From: Mesorhizobium helmanticense
GTDB lineage: Bacteria > Pseudomonadota > Alphaproteobacteria > Rhizobiales > Rhizobiaceae
DNA length: 64,000 nt
Direction: 5' to 3'
Assembly (NCBI RefSeq): GCF_003034915.1
Contig: NZ_PZJX01000018.1
Span: forward strand, 62,001 to 126,000
The notes under the pieces are model-generated. The model was not told the DNA's origin. It saw nothing but the letters and a program-made list of their open reading frames with translations, and searched no databases. Shown in pieces: positions 16,737 to 25,271 of this stretch (position 1 is the first letter of the stretch; each line of letters starts with the position of its first letter). Made by a program: the position numbers and the translations under genes.

Positions 16737-17267
16737 GTGAAGTTGTGGGGTTCAGCCTTTGTCTTGGCGGTAGCGCTTTCTTCGACACATGCTTCCGCTG
16801 ATCCGCTTCAGAAATCAGAAGACATCGTGAAGTTTTTCGAAGGGGCGAGCGAATTCGGCCCGTCGCGTGGGGTTTGTGTCGGCACCGAAGACGAATGCAA
16901 GAGCAACAAGAAGGAAGCACCCGCCGAAAGAACCAGCATCGATATGCTGATCAATTTCGGCCTGGATTCCGCGGAACTCGATACAACTGCGCGCACCGAA
17001 CTCGGCGAGTTCGCCAAGGCGCTCAATGATAACCGGCTGAGCACGCTGAGTTTTGTCGTTGAGGGCTACACCGACGCTTCCGGTTCGGCTCACTACAATG
17101 AGGGGCTGTCGGAACGAAGAGCACAATCGGTGACCGCCTTCCTCATGTCCAATGGCGTCGACGCTGCCCGCATCAAGGCAATCGGCCTGGGCGAAACGCA
17201 TCCACGCAACCCCGACCCCTACAATCCGGCCAACCGCCGGGTGGAAATGCGGATAAGAACTGAATAG
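16737..17267 (+). CDS. Exported OmpA-domain peptidoglycan-binding protein
   Basis: A 176-residue protein starting at GTG 16737, chosen because AGGAG lies seven bases upstream and the start gives a clean signal peptide ending in THASA. An OmpA-like domain covers about residues 80-176: DMLINFGLDSAELD, VVEGYTDASGS, LSERRAQSVTAFL and NPANRRVEMRI, including the conserved Asp and Arg that contact diaminopimelate. It should anchor to the cell wall in the periplasm. It lies tail-to-tail with the second caspase-like gene. Its role beside the T6SS is inferred to be structural. Confidence 0.88.
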   Translation: MKLWGSAFVLAVALSSTHASADPLQKSEDIVKFFEGASEFGPSRGVCVGTEDECKSNKKEAPAERTSIDMLINFGLDSAELDTTARTELGEFAKALNDNRLSTLSFVVEGYTDASGSAHYNEGLSERRAQSVTAFLMSNGVDAARIKAIGLGETHPRNPDPYNPANRRVEMRIRTE

Positions 17268-17322
17268 CTGGTGTGCGTCAGGCCCCTGCTCAGGTGTCGA
17301 ACAGGCTTGAAACGCAGGCTTG

Positions 17323-18978
17323 TCAGTTGTTGTTGAGCACGCCACCTACCGCAACGCCGGTGCCGAAAATCAACGCCTTGGTCAGGAAGTCGCTGTTGTC
17401 CCGCGGCGGGGGGGCGTCCCGTCGAACCACCTCGCGGTAGCGCTTTTTCTGCACGACCTGCTGTTGTTTGCGAGGCTTGTGTGCCGCCACCGGCTTTTGT
17501 GTCCGGGCTTTCTGTGCCACGGGCTTTTGTGCGCGGGCCTTCTGCACCTGTTTTTTCGGCTGCGCTGCACGGGCCTGATCTGCGGCATGTCTGGCGCGCA
17601 CCGTGGCCATCATTGGATCGGTCTGGATCACCAGGAACGCCAGTTGCTCGCGCGTCAAGAAATCGGTCCGCGGCAGACCGCTCTTCGCTTGCCAGACGCC
17701 GATAGCCTGGCGGGTCTGCGGACCTATGTTTCCGTCGATACGGCCGAGTTCGTTGCCCAAGGCTTCGATGCGCAATTGCAGATCGATGCGGCCTTCGCGA
17801 TCGAGACCGATCGCACTTTCTGTCAACTCGGTACCCGGGGTCTGCTTCGCCTCGTCCGAAACACCAATGGAGGTGCGAACGGCCGAGCCGGAATTGGCAT
17901 TCGCCTCGTCCTCATCGACCGCCGCGACCTGCTGGTCTTCGGCTTTCGGCTCCTTCAGCTGGTCGATGTTCAGCCGTGCCACAGTGGCAAAGCGGCCGTT
18001 GGGAAACTGGTCGAGATAGGCTTCGTAGAACGGAACGGAATTGCGCTTCGAAGCTTCATCCCACAGGCGCTGCTCGACCTCCCAGGAAGGAGGCTCGCTG
18101 GTTGCAGGGGCGGGGGTCGCGGTCGCAGCTGCGCCAGATACGTCGGCGGCAGGTTTTACGACAGGCACCGCTTGCGCAACGGATTGTCCCATGAAGACCT
18201 CGCGGCCCAGCGATGCGTTGTGCCAAGGTCTCTGGCGGCCCTGCGTCGTTTCGGTCACCTGGCCGCGCACACGCGTCAGCGCGCTCTGGATTTCAACGCC
18301 GGGCTCAGTCAGGTGCCTGGCTAACGCCGTGGAATAAGGGCTGTTGACGCCGTTGCCGTCGAAAGCGATGGCGCCTGGATCCGTTGCATAGGCAATCAGA
18401 ATGCCGCCGGTTCCAACGCCCTCCGATTTTGCTTCAACCGGCGCCAGACCGGCGCCGAACGAGGTGGAGCGGCTCTTAGGCATCGAGGCGGCCAGCGTCC
18501 TTGCCAGCGGATTGTCGCGGCAGGCATCGAGGATAATGACCCCGACCGCCGGCTCGGGCGGCAGCGCTGCCATGAAGTCGTCGATCTGAATGGTGCGGGT
18601 CTTGAGATAAGCGGGCGATGTCAACTCGGCGTCGACCGGTATCAGGAAATTCTTGCCGTCGACCTGCATACCGTGCCCGGCATAAAATACGACGGCGAGA
18701 TCGGCGTCATAGGATTGCTCGGTAAACCGGCTGATGAGGCTGTGCATGCCTGCATTGTCCTGATCGACCCCTTCGATCACCTGGAAGCCGGCATTGCGCA
18801 GGGTGGATGCGATGAGGTGCGCATCGTTGGCCGGATTGGGCAAGGCAACGGCATGCACGTATTTGCTGTTGCCGATGACCAGCGCCACGCGTTTGGCATC
18901 GGGCGTGGCAGCCTCGGCGTCAAGCGAGGCGATGATGAACAGGATAAACCCGCTCAGAAAGACGGCGAATGCTTGCAT
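17323..18978 (-). CDS. Exported caspase-like (peptidase C14) protein with peptidoglycan-binding-type domain
   Basis: A 551-residue protein beginning MQAFAVFLSG at ATG 18978 (GAGGG seven bases upstream), with a signal peptide of about 23 residues ending DAEA. The caspase fold carries His102 (FYAGHGMQ) and Cys153 (IILDACRDN). A region with WEVEQRLWDEA and YLDQFPNGRFA follows, then a peptidoglycan-binding-1-like unit (GNIGPQTRQAIGVWQAKSG) near residues 400-425. A strongly basic Lys/Gln/Pro-rich tail ends in a Gly/Val hydrophobic segment. Co-oriented with the hydrolase and kinase genes upstream, it is probably active in the periplasm or at the envelope. A longer frame to 20043 is antisense noise. 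Confidence 0.88.
   Translation of the reverse strand: MQAFAVFLSGFILFIIASLDAEAATPDAKRVALVIGNSKYVHAVALPNPANDAHLIASTLRNAGFQVIEGVDQDNAGMHSLISRFTEQSYDADLAVVFYAGHGMQVDGKNFLIPVDAELTSPAYLKTRTIQIDDFMAALPPEPAVGVIILDACRDNPLARTLAASMPKSRSTSFGAGLAPVEAKSEGVGTGGILIAYATDPGAIAFDGNGVNSPYSTALARHLTEPGVEIQSALTRVRGQVTETTQGRQRPWHNASLGREVFMGQSVAQAVPVVKPAADVSGAAATATPAPATSEPPSWEVEQRLWDEASKRNSVPFYEAYLDQFPNGRFATVARLNIDQLKEPKAEDQQVAAVDEDEANANSGSAVRTSIGVSDEAKQTPGTELTESAIGLDREGRIDLQLRIEALGNELGRIDGNIGPQTRQAIGVWQAKSGLPRTDFLTREQLAFLVIQTDPMMATVRARHAADQARAAQPKKQVQKARAQKPVAQKARTQKPVAAHKPRKQQQVVQKKRYREVVRRDAPPPRDNSDFLTKALIFGTGVAVGGVLNNN
17485..17544 (-). repeat. 30-bp tandem repeat encoding QKARxQKPVA twice
   Basis: Two adjacent 30-base copies (17485-17514 and 17515-17544) within the caspase-like gene encode QKARTQKPVA and QKARAQKPVA in its basic tail. 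As with the lipoprotein repeat, the unit is exactly ten codons. Confidence 0.85.
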
Positions 18979-18991
18979 GGACCAGCCCTCC

Positions 18992-19053
18992 GCGCCTTTG
19001 GCGCACACCATTGGTGTCTGTGCATGCTGAGTTTCATCAGCGACGTAGTCGCT
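18992..19053 (-). promoter_or_regulatory. Three perfect inverted repeats in the leader of the second caspase-like gene
   Basis: GCGCC-TTT-GGCGC (18992-19004), ACACC-ATT-GGTGT (19005-19017, directly abutting) and AGCGAC-GTA-GTCGCT (19039-19053) all lie just upstream of the ribosome-binding site of the caspase-like gene, within the 170-base gap after the hydrolase gene. None is followed by a T-run on the minus strand. They could be leader RNA hairpins, operators or mRNA stabilisers; the palindromes themselves are read directly. Confidence 0.55.
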
Positions 19054-19148
19054 TCTGCCAAAATGGCTCTTGGGCGTATGTGATCCCGGCCACAGTTTTG
19101 GTTGAAAGGGTCCGATACGGCGAAACCCGCGCGCCGCGAGAGGCAGGT

Positions 19149-21476
19149 TCAAAGGGTATTCTGAACCGAGCTTATGACGGCCGTGATTGCCTGCTTGTAC
19201 TTTTCGAACTCCGGCGATGTCTGGCGGACTTGCGTCGTCGTTGTCTGCTGGCCTGCGCCAGTCGTTGGCTGGCTCAGCTTCCGACCCATTTTCCGTTCGG
19301 CCCAGCTCACGACATAGCTGGCGGTCTTGCCGGTGAGAAATGGGTTGGCTTGAATGACGGCCGACCCGAGCACGGCACTCAATTGCGCCGAACCCGACGC
19401 CGACAACACTTGATGCGCGCCTTCCATTCCCAGGAAATGGCAGAGATAGAGCCGGCCGGCCGTGATCTGGTGGCCGCGCGCCCGAAGATAGGCCTCGCCT
19501 TCGCGCGCCAGATTGCTGACCATCTCGCGCGAGATCGTAGCGTCGTAGCGCAGAGCGAGCAGGTCGGCGGTCGACAATGTCCGCGCAAGTTCGGGGCGAT
19601 ATGTATTCATCATTCTGATCCAGGTCTTTGTTATGAACTGACCGGCGCCGGTCGCTGAAGAAAGGGGGTTCTTGGCGCGGGCGCTGCCGCCACTTTCGAC
19701 ATGAACGATACGGTCGGTCAGCGTTTCGACGGCGGAATCGTCCGTTGCGATTGTGGTAACCGTGCCCAGGGGATTGACGGCCTCGCCGCTCCGATAAAGT
19801 TCGAAATGCAGGTGCGGTCCGGTCGAAAGGCCGGTGGTGCCGATATAGCCAATGATATCGCCCGCCTTCACCTTCGTGCCGACACCGTTCTTGATCGCGA
19901 ACCTCTGCATATGCGCATAGCGCGTCTCGCTCCCGTTTCCGTGCGAGATCTTCACCAGATTGCCGTATCCTTTTCCATCGCCCTGAAAGACGATTTCGCC
20001 GTCGAAAGCGGCTGCAATCGGTGTACCCAGAGGTGCTGCCCAATCCACACCCTTGTGGATCCGGACGGTTCCGAGGATCGGGTGTTTTCGCGGACCGAAG
20101 GTGGACGTCATGACCCCGTTGACCGGCGTGACCATGCCGTTGGTGACCGTCAGCGAGCGAACCTGATCGTCACCGCTAACGCATGCAAACTGGCCGTCGC
20201 TCTGCTGGAAGACGAAACAGTCGAGGCTCTTTTCGCTACCCTGGACACCTACATACAACACCCGTCCCGCAGTCTCTTCCTTGCCACGTGGCCTTTGCGA
20301 ATAGATCAGCACCAGACGCTGGTCCTGGCTGGCGAAGGCATCCAGATCCTGTCCTCTGGAAAGATACATGATCGCTTCTCCGATCACGCCGGTTGGAACA
20401 TTATTACGTGCCGCGGTCGAATAGATTGCGTCGAGCAGTCGGTATTGCCTCTTGTGCGTGCCTTCCGCTTGTGCGCCCGAGTAGTTGAACAGATCTTCGC
20501 GGACCCAGGGGTCAACACCCGACACAAACGCACCAGCGGCATTGCGCGTCAGCGTGCCGACAAATACGTTCTTGGCGTAGATGGAAACCTGCATCAGGGA
20601 CATGGCTGTCGTCTCGCGCGCCGGCCTGAAACCGCGCATCGCGACGACATAACCCGGCTCAAGGCTTTCCCGACCGAAAAGCGCCTTCAGGGCTTCGCCT
20701 GCCAGCCTGGCGTCCTCGGTGGGGAAATGCGCATCCAGTGCGACGCTGTCCAAACTGCGGTCGTTCAGAATCTTTACGAAAATGTCTGCGGTAGCCTCGA
20801 ATCGCTGATATTCGCTCGTGACAATTGCGACGCTTGTATTGTTTTCGATCTGGGTCTTCTGGAAGGCGGGAAGGGCTGCCTCGCCTGCAGCGATTGTTTC
20901 GCCCCAGCCTGCTTCGGGGTCGTCGGTATCCGCCTGCGGACCAGAAGCAACCGGAGCCTCGCCTGGCTCGAGTAGCTGAGGATCGTCTTGCAAATCGCTG
21001 GATGGCGGCGCCGGGGTCTGTCGCTGCGCCTGGAAGAATGCGAAATCTTCTTGCGTGGACGGTATCGTCGTCATGAATTTTTCGCTGGCGCTAAGCATCA
21101 CGTCAGACAGAATTTCGATCTGGGGAGAAACTCCGGCCTGATCGAGTTCCGCCGGGCGCGGGATCACTTTGCCTTTCGTTGCGGCGCCGGCGTCTGGCGC
21201 AAGGGTGATCCACATCGGGTCGCCTGCGAGATCGATAATGGCAGGCACATAGACCGATGCATCGGCCGGCACATCGTCCGTTCCTTCGACCGCCTGCAAC
21301 TCCTCGTCTTCATCGCCGAACGACCAATAGTTCGCGGTGAGGTAAAAGCCGGTGGCGATCGACAGCAGGACAATCACAGCCAGACCGGCAGAGAGCCTGC
21401 GCCACAGCCTGCGTCTGCGAAGGGCGGCGCGCGCCTGCTTCTTCAGCCTGAAGCTCGTATCGATACTGTGCGTCAC
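19149..21476 (-). CDS. Membrane-anchored dual peptidoglycan hydrolase: M23 endopeptidase plus lysozyme-like domain
   Basis: A 775-residue protein from GTG 21476, which overlaps the stop of the DUF1036 gene (GTGA). A basic N-terminus and one transmembrane helix (LAVIVLLSIATGFYLTANYW) anchor it with the rest outside. A long linker region follows. An M23 domain has RIHKGVDWAAP near residue 474 (metal His and Asp) and HLHFE near 555. A lysozyme or lytic-transglycosylase-like domain comes next (VESGG near 590, SSATGAGQF, CHFLGMEGAHQVL). It should cut both peptide cross-links and glycan strands. Position in the kinase/DUF1036 operon suggests local wall opening for T6SS assembly, or a regulated autolysin. 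Confidence 0.87.
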   Translation of the reverse strand: MTHSIDTSFRLKKQARAALRRRRLWRRLSAGLAVIVLLSIATGFYLTANYWSFGDEDEELQAVEGTDDVPADASVYVPAIIDLAGDPMWITLAPDAGAATKGKVIPRPAELDQAGVSPQIEILSDVMLSASEKFMTTIPSTQEDFAFFQAQRQTPAPPSSDLQDDPQLLEPGEAPVASGPQADTDDPEAGWGETIAAGEAALPAFQKTQIENNTSVAIVTSEYQRFEATADIFVKILNDRSLDSVALDAHFPTEDARLAGEALKALFGRESLEPGYVVAMRGFRPARETTAMSLMQVSIYAKNVFVGTLTRNAAGAFVSGVDPWVREDLFNYSGAQAEGTHKRQYRLLDAIYSTAARNNVPTGVIGEAIMYLSRGQDLDAFASQDQRLVLIYSQRPRGKEETAGRVLYVGVQGSEKSLDCFVFQQSDGQFACVSGDDQVRSLTVTNGMVTPVNGVMTSTFGPRKHPILGTVRIHKGVDWAAPLGTPIAAAFDGEIVFQGDGKGYGNLVKISHGNGSETRYAHMQRFAIKNGVGTKVKAGDIIGYIGTTGLSTGPHLHFELYRSGEAVNPLGTVTTIATDDSAVETLTDRIVHVESGGSARAKNPLSSATGAGQFITKTWIRMMNTYRPELARTLSTADLLALRYDATISREMVSNLAREGEAYLRARGHQITAGRLYLCHFLGMEGAHQVLSASGSAQLSAVLGSAVIQANPFLTGKTASYVVSWAERKMGRKLSQPTTGAGQQTTTTQVRQTSPEFEKYKQAITAVISSVQNTL

Positions 21477-21958
21477 GGATTGCTTCCGGTCAGGAAAAAG
21501 GTCCACCGCACCTGTTCGAGCGTATCGACTTCGAGAAATCGCGCGGCGATACGGCCACGCTGCCAGCATTCATCGATGCCGCGTATCGAGAAGCGCCGCC
21601 GGTCGATGCACATTTCGGTCGACCCGGTCAGGATCGCGTGACCAAAGACGTCCGTCGCATAGATGTAGATGTAGCGGTTCGCCAGTTCCTCGCGGATGAC
21701 GTTTACGCATTGATTTGCGCCGATGGTCCACCAGCCGTCGGTCTGGTCCGCATTGTCGACCTTCTGGCCAACGGCGAGATTGACCACGTCGAGTGTCTGG
21801 TTGCAGACGGTGAATTCGGCACGCGCTTCGTTCGTCGAGAGAAGAGCCAGCAGCGCCGCACCCGACATGACCGCAAGTTTGAGGGCTCGAACCAAGTCAC
21901 GCCGCTTTTTGGGCGGGACAGCGGGCAGGGAGGAAAAACGCAAGCGGCGGAGGTCCAT
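21473..21958 (-). CDS. DUF1036 family exported protein
   Basis: A 161-residue protein with a basic N-terminus and a signal peptide (VMSGAALLALLSTNEARAE). The mature domain begins FTVCNQTLDVVNLAVG and contains GWWTIGANQCVNVI and YIYIYATD, the recognisable pattern of DUF1036 periplasmic proteins common in alphaproteobacteria. It lies 11 bases after the kinase gene and overlaps the start of the hydrolase gene, so the three are one transcriptional unit. The biochemical function of DUF1036 is unknown. Confidence 0.82.
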   Translation of the reverse strand: MDLRRLRFSSLPAVPPKKRRDLVRALKLAVMSGAALLALLSTNEARAEFTVCNQTLDVVNLAVGQKVDNADQTDGWWTIGANQCVNVIREELANRYIYIYATDVFGHAILTGSTEMCIDRRRFSIRGIDECWQRGRIAARFLEVDTLEQVRWTFFLTGSNP

Positions 21959-21969
21959 GGGCGTTCATG

Positions 21970-24501
21970 CTACCCGCCGAGCCGGAAGTACTGTGCCGTT
22001 GCGGAGAAGTCAGATCCGCTGGTCTCGATTTCCTCGATAATTTTGGGTAGCAGCACCGAGGCTGGTGTTGGCTCGGAGAACGCCGCAGCCTGAATATCCT
22101 GTCGACCTGTGATGACCATTATAATCTCCGGCACGGGCTTGCCGGCCGCCTTGTCGGCAGCGCCGAGACCGGTCGGGATGCTGAACGTGGCCTTGTCCGA
22201 TTGCACCACGATGCGATCGTCGAGGTTGAATGCCATACCCTTGTGGTCGATCAGCAGCACGCTGGAAATGAGGCCGCCATCCGTCACCAGCGTGCCGCTG
22301 ATCGGCGAACCGCTCGGCACCGACGTCCGATCGAGGACAAGCTGCGGCTTGTCGGCAGCCGTCCGGTCCAGAATGCGCAGAAAGTTGGTGACTTCGCATT
22401 GGGCCGGTTCAATGAGGCGGACGCTGATGTCCGGTTCGACCTGGAATCTTGCCTGGAAGTCGTACATCATTCGCTCGAAAGGCGGGACCTCGGTTCCAAA
22501 TCCCTCGATCGCGGCAGCCTTGTCGGTAGCCGACGTCAACGCCGCATAGAAACAGTCGCCGCCGCTGAAGTCGCGCACCCAGGCGACCCGTTGCGCCATC
22601 GCATCGACGGGAGGGGCCGGCGGAGCTTCCGGTCTGGGCACATTCAAGGCGACGGTTGCGTCGTCCGGCGGCTTGTCAGCCGGTTGCTGCGGCGCAAGCG
22701 CCGCCTTTGGCGCCTGCTCCGCGGCCTTGCGTTCGGCGTCGAGCCTGGCCTTCGTCTCCGACAAGATCCGCATAGCCTGCTCCGCGTTCCGACGTTCTTC
22801 CTCTTCGGCCTGTGCTTTCGCCGCCTCTTCGGTCTCTCGCTCCGCTTTGGCCCTGGCTTCGGCATCAGCCTTGGCCTTGGCTTCCTCTGCAGCCTGTCGC
22901 TCAGGCTTCTGGCTTTCCACGGCATCGGGCTGGACCGCTGGCGGCGAGGCTTTCTCGGCTGGTGCTATAGGTGCGACGTCGGCGGTCGGCGGAGCGGCCT
23001 GCTGGCTGTCGCTGGTCACCGCATCCGGCTGAATTGCCGGTGGAGCCGCTTCGGGTGGCGTTTGCGTCTCGACCGCAGATGGCTCCGAGATTTCCTCGGT
23101 TGGCGGGGGAACTTTGACCGGCTGTGTCGGCTCCGGCTCCTGACTGGCCGCCGCATCGGCCTGATTGTCGACGGGCGGCGTAGCGATGTCCGGTTTTGGC
23201 TGCTGGGATGGAATCTGCTTTGCCGGCTCATTGCCAGGCCGGCTCGCAGCGCTGTCCGTCGGGGCCGGCTTTGGTGCTTCTGGTGTCAAAAGCGGTGTAT
23301 CGTCGGCGACCGGCGTGGAAGGCGTCATCAAGCCGCTCAGATAGACGCCTGCGCCAGACACCACAGCCAGCGCCGTCAAGCCAGCGATCGCGAAGGTTCG
23401 GGTCCTTGCAGACTTTCCGCGAGCATCAGCGGTGACCGCGCGCGAAGGATCCGCGGCCGCCGAGGGCCGCGGTTCGGACAGATGCGCCGGCCGTACATGC
23501 GGGACGAAGCGCTGTTCCCCTGATTTCGCTGCGGTTGGCAAGCCGTGCCCCGGGGCTTTGGAACCGGGCGCGACGGTTCCCGCGGTTCGCGGCAGACCGG
23601 TCCGGTCGCGGGGTTTGATGGACGGTGGAGGCGTTGTCTCCTCGCTGTCATCACGCGTCAGCCTGGCGATGTCCGCCATGCTGATCGGCCGATCCCGCGG
23701 GTCCGGTTGCAGCATGGCTTCGACAATGTCGCGAAAATCGGCATCGATGTCGGACAGGTCCGGCACAGTTCGGCGCTTCTCAACGATCTCGAACTGGGAG
23801 CCGCCCATGTTGATCGGTTTTCCGCGCAGTGCGGCGGCCAGCACCAATCCCAGGCTGTAGATGTCGGACTGTTCGCTGACGTCGCCGCCAAACAGCCCGA
23901 GCTGTTCGGGAGAAACGTAGCTGTACTTGCCGGCGAACTTTCCGCCGATCAGGGTCTCCCCGCCGACGGTCGCCGATCGCGCGATGCCGAAGTCGATGAT
24001 CTTCGCACGGTCGACCCGGCCTCCTGGCAGGATGATGTTATCCGGGGAGAGGTCGCGGTGTATTGCTCCTGCCTGGTGCACGGCGCTCAGACCGGATGCA
24101 AGGCGGTGGCAGAGCTTGCGCACTTCTTCCGTCCGCATCGCGCCACGTCGCATGACGTCGAACAGCGATTCACCGTCGACGAATTCCATGGCAAGGTAGG
24201 GCCGGGCGATCCCGGGATCGATCGTGAAGACGTGATATCGAACGACCGCATCGTGCGACAGGTGGTTGAGGATCGAGGCTTCCTTACGGAACAGGGACAG
24301 GATCGTCTGATCACGGGCGAACTCGGGCAGGACGATCTTGATCGCGACGTGGTCGCCGGTCTGGATGTTGTGGCCGCGATAGACCTCACCCATGCCTCCG
24401 GACGCGATCCGCTCGTCAAGTTCGTAGATGCCGCTGAGTTGCGTGCCGACGGCGGTGTTGGCAAGGCCAGGCGATATTCGCGTCTTGTCGTCGGCGCTCA
24501 T
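21970..24501 (-). CDS. ppkA: PpkA-type transmembrane Ser/Thr protein kinase (T6SS regulator)
   Basis: An 843-residue protein. A Hanks-type kinase domain fills residues 26-285: glycine loop IASGGMGEVY, Lys55 (VAIKI), catalytic loop HRDLSPDN with Asp150, DFG at 170-172, and SPEQLGLFG in the activation segment. HRDLSPDN replaces the usual HRDLKPxN. A transmembrane helix (IAGLTALAVVSGAGVYLSGL, near 375-395) is followed by a long Pro/Ala/Glu region with a charged coiled-coil stretch, and an exported C-terminal domain of about 200 residues (VAWVRDFSGGDCFYAALTS onward) of unknown type. It is paired with the PppA phosphatase (ATGA overlap). It probably phosphorylates TssL or FHA partners. Confidence 0.92.
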   Translation of the reverse strand: MSADDKTRISPGLANTAVGTQLSGIYELDERIASGGMGEVYRGHNIQTGDHVAIKIVLPEFARDQTILSLFRKEASILNHLSHDAVVRYHVFTIDPGIARPYLAMEFVDGESLFDVMRRGAMRTEEVRKLCHRLASGLSAVHQAGAIHRDLSPDNIILPGGRVDRAKIIDFGIARSATVGGETLIGGKFAGKYSYVSPEQLGLFGGDVSEQSDIYSLGLVLAAALRGKPINMGGSQFEIVEKRRTVPDLSDIDADFRDIVEAMLQPDPRDRPISMADIARLTRDDSEETTPPPSIKPRDRTGLPRTAGTVAPGSKAPGHGLPTAAKSGEQRFVPHVRPAHLSEPRPSAAADPSRAVTADARGKSARTRTFAIAGLTALAVVSGAGVYLSGLMTPSTPVADDTPLLTPEAPKPAPTDSAASRPGNEPAKQIPSQQPKPDIATPPVDNQADAAASQEPEPTQPVKVPPPTEEISEPSAVETQTPPEAAPPAIQPDAVTSDSQQAAPPTADVAPIAPAEKASPPAVQPDAVESQKPERQAAEEAKAKADAEARAKAERETEEAAKAQAEEEERRNAEQAMRILSETKARLDAERKAAEQAPKAALAPQQPADKPPDDATVALNVPRPEAPPAPPVDAMAQRVAWVRDFSGGDCFYAALTSATDKAAAIEGFGTEVPPFERMMYDFQARFQVEPDISVRLIEPAQCEVTNFLRILDRTAADKPQLVLDRTSVPSGSPISGTLVTDGGLISSVLLIDHKGMAFNLDDRIVVQSDKATFSIPTGLGAADKAAGKPVPEIIMVITGRQDIQAAAFSEPTPASVLLPKIIEEIETSGSDFSATAQYFRLGG

Positions 24502-25271
24502 CGGCCTCCAACCTCCGCGGATGGATCAGGATGGAACCCGTTGCTTCCGTCTCCGATCTTCACCAGCACAATCGTGACATTGTCTGTTCCGCCGCGCGCC
24601 AGCACCGTTTGCAGCAGGTTTTCGCACGCCGCCTGAGGTGTCGCGGACATCACTGCTGCCTCGATCTCGGCGTCGGTGACGTGCGCCGTCAGCCCATCGG
24701 TGCTCAACACGAAAATGTCCCCCGGCATGATTTCGCCTTGCTGGAAATCGATGACGATCTCGTCGCTGACCCCAACTGCATGTGTGATGACATTGCGGCG
24801 CGGCCAGGTGAGCGCCTCGGCCGCGCTGATCATGCCCCTGTCAAGCAGTTCCTGGACTTCGGTATGGTCCCTCGAAATCTGCGAGATCGAGGCGTTGCGG
24901 ATCAGATAGACCCGGCTGTCGCCCGCCCATAAGCAGGCGTACCGTCCATTCATCGCCAGCAGGGCAGCGACGGTGGAGCCTATGGTAACGCCGCGAGACT
25001 CCGATATCCCGCGGATCTCGGCATTGGCCCGGCTCAGCCGGTCCTCGAAGCGCGCGCGAAGATCCGGTGCTGAACTTGCGATGCCGATCGTTGCCAGGTG
25101 ATCGACGATGCTGGCCGAGGCGACTTCTCCGGCATCATGTCCACCCATTCCGTCGGCCACGACCCAGAGGCCGGTTTCCGGCTCGACCAGATAGCTGTCC
25201 TCATTGAGCTCGCGGACACAGCCCCTGTGGCTGACGCCGAAGCTTTCAAAGGGAAGGGCGACATTATTCAA
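24498..25271 (-). CDS. pppA: PppA-type PP2C-family protein phosphatase
   Basis: A 257-residue PP2C phosphatase with the metal-binding motifs NEDSY, VVADGMGGHDAGE, STDGLT and GGTDNVT in order. It should reverse PpkA phosphorylation, as in T6SS loci of Pseudomonas and Agrobacterium. The frame opens with TTG at 25271; no better in-frame ATG or GTG exists before conserved sequence, and the TTG overlaps the stop of a 53-codon frame. Its own stop overlaps the start of ppkA, consistent with balanced kinase/phosphatase production. Confidence 0.93.
   Translation of the reverse strand: MNNVALPFESFGVSHRGCVRELNEDSYLVEPETGLWVVADGMGGHDAGEVASASIVDHLATIGIASSAPDLRARFEDRLSRANAEIRGISESRGVTIGSTVAALLAMNGRYACLWAGDSRVYLIRNASISQISRDHTEVQELLDRGMISAAEALTWPRRNVITHAVGVSDEIVIDFQQGEIMPGDIFVLSTDGLTAHVTDAEIEAAVMSATPQAACENLLQTVLARGGTDNVTIVLVKIGDGSNGFHPDPSAEVGGR

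Noticed and set aside
18979..20043. Upstream extension of the second caspase-like frame to 906 codons
   Set aside because: The extension lies over the hydrolase gene, reads as basic low-complexity sequence, and the start at 18978 gives a clean signal peptide and ribosome-binding site.
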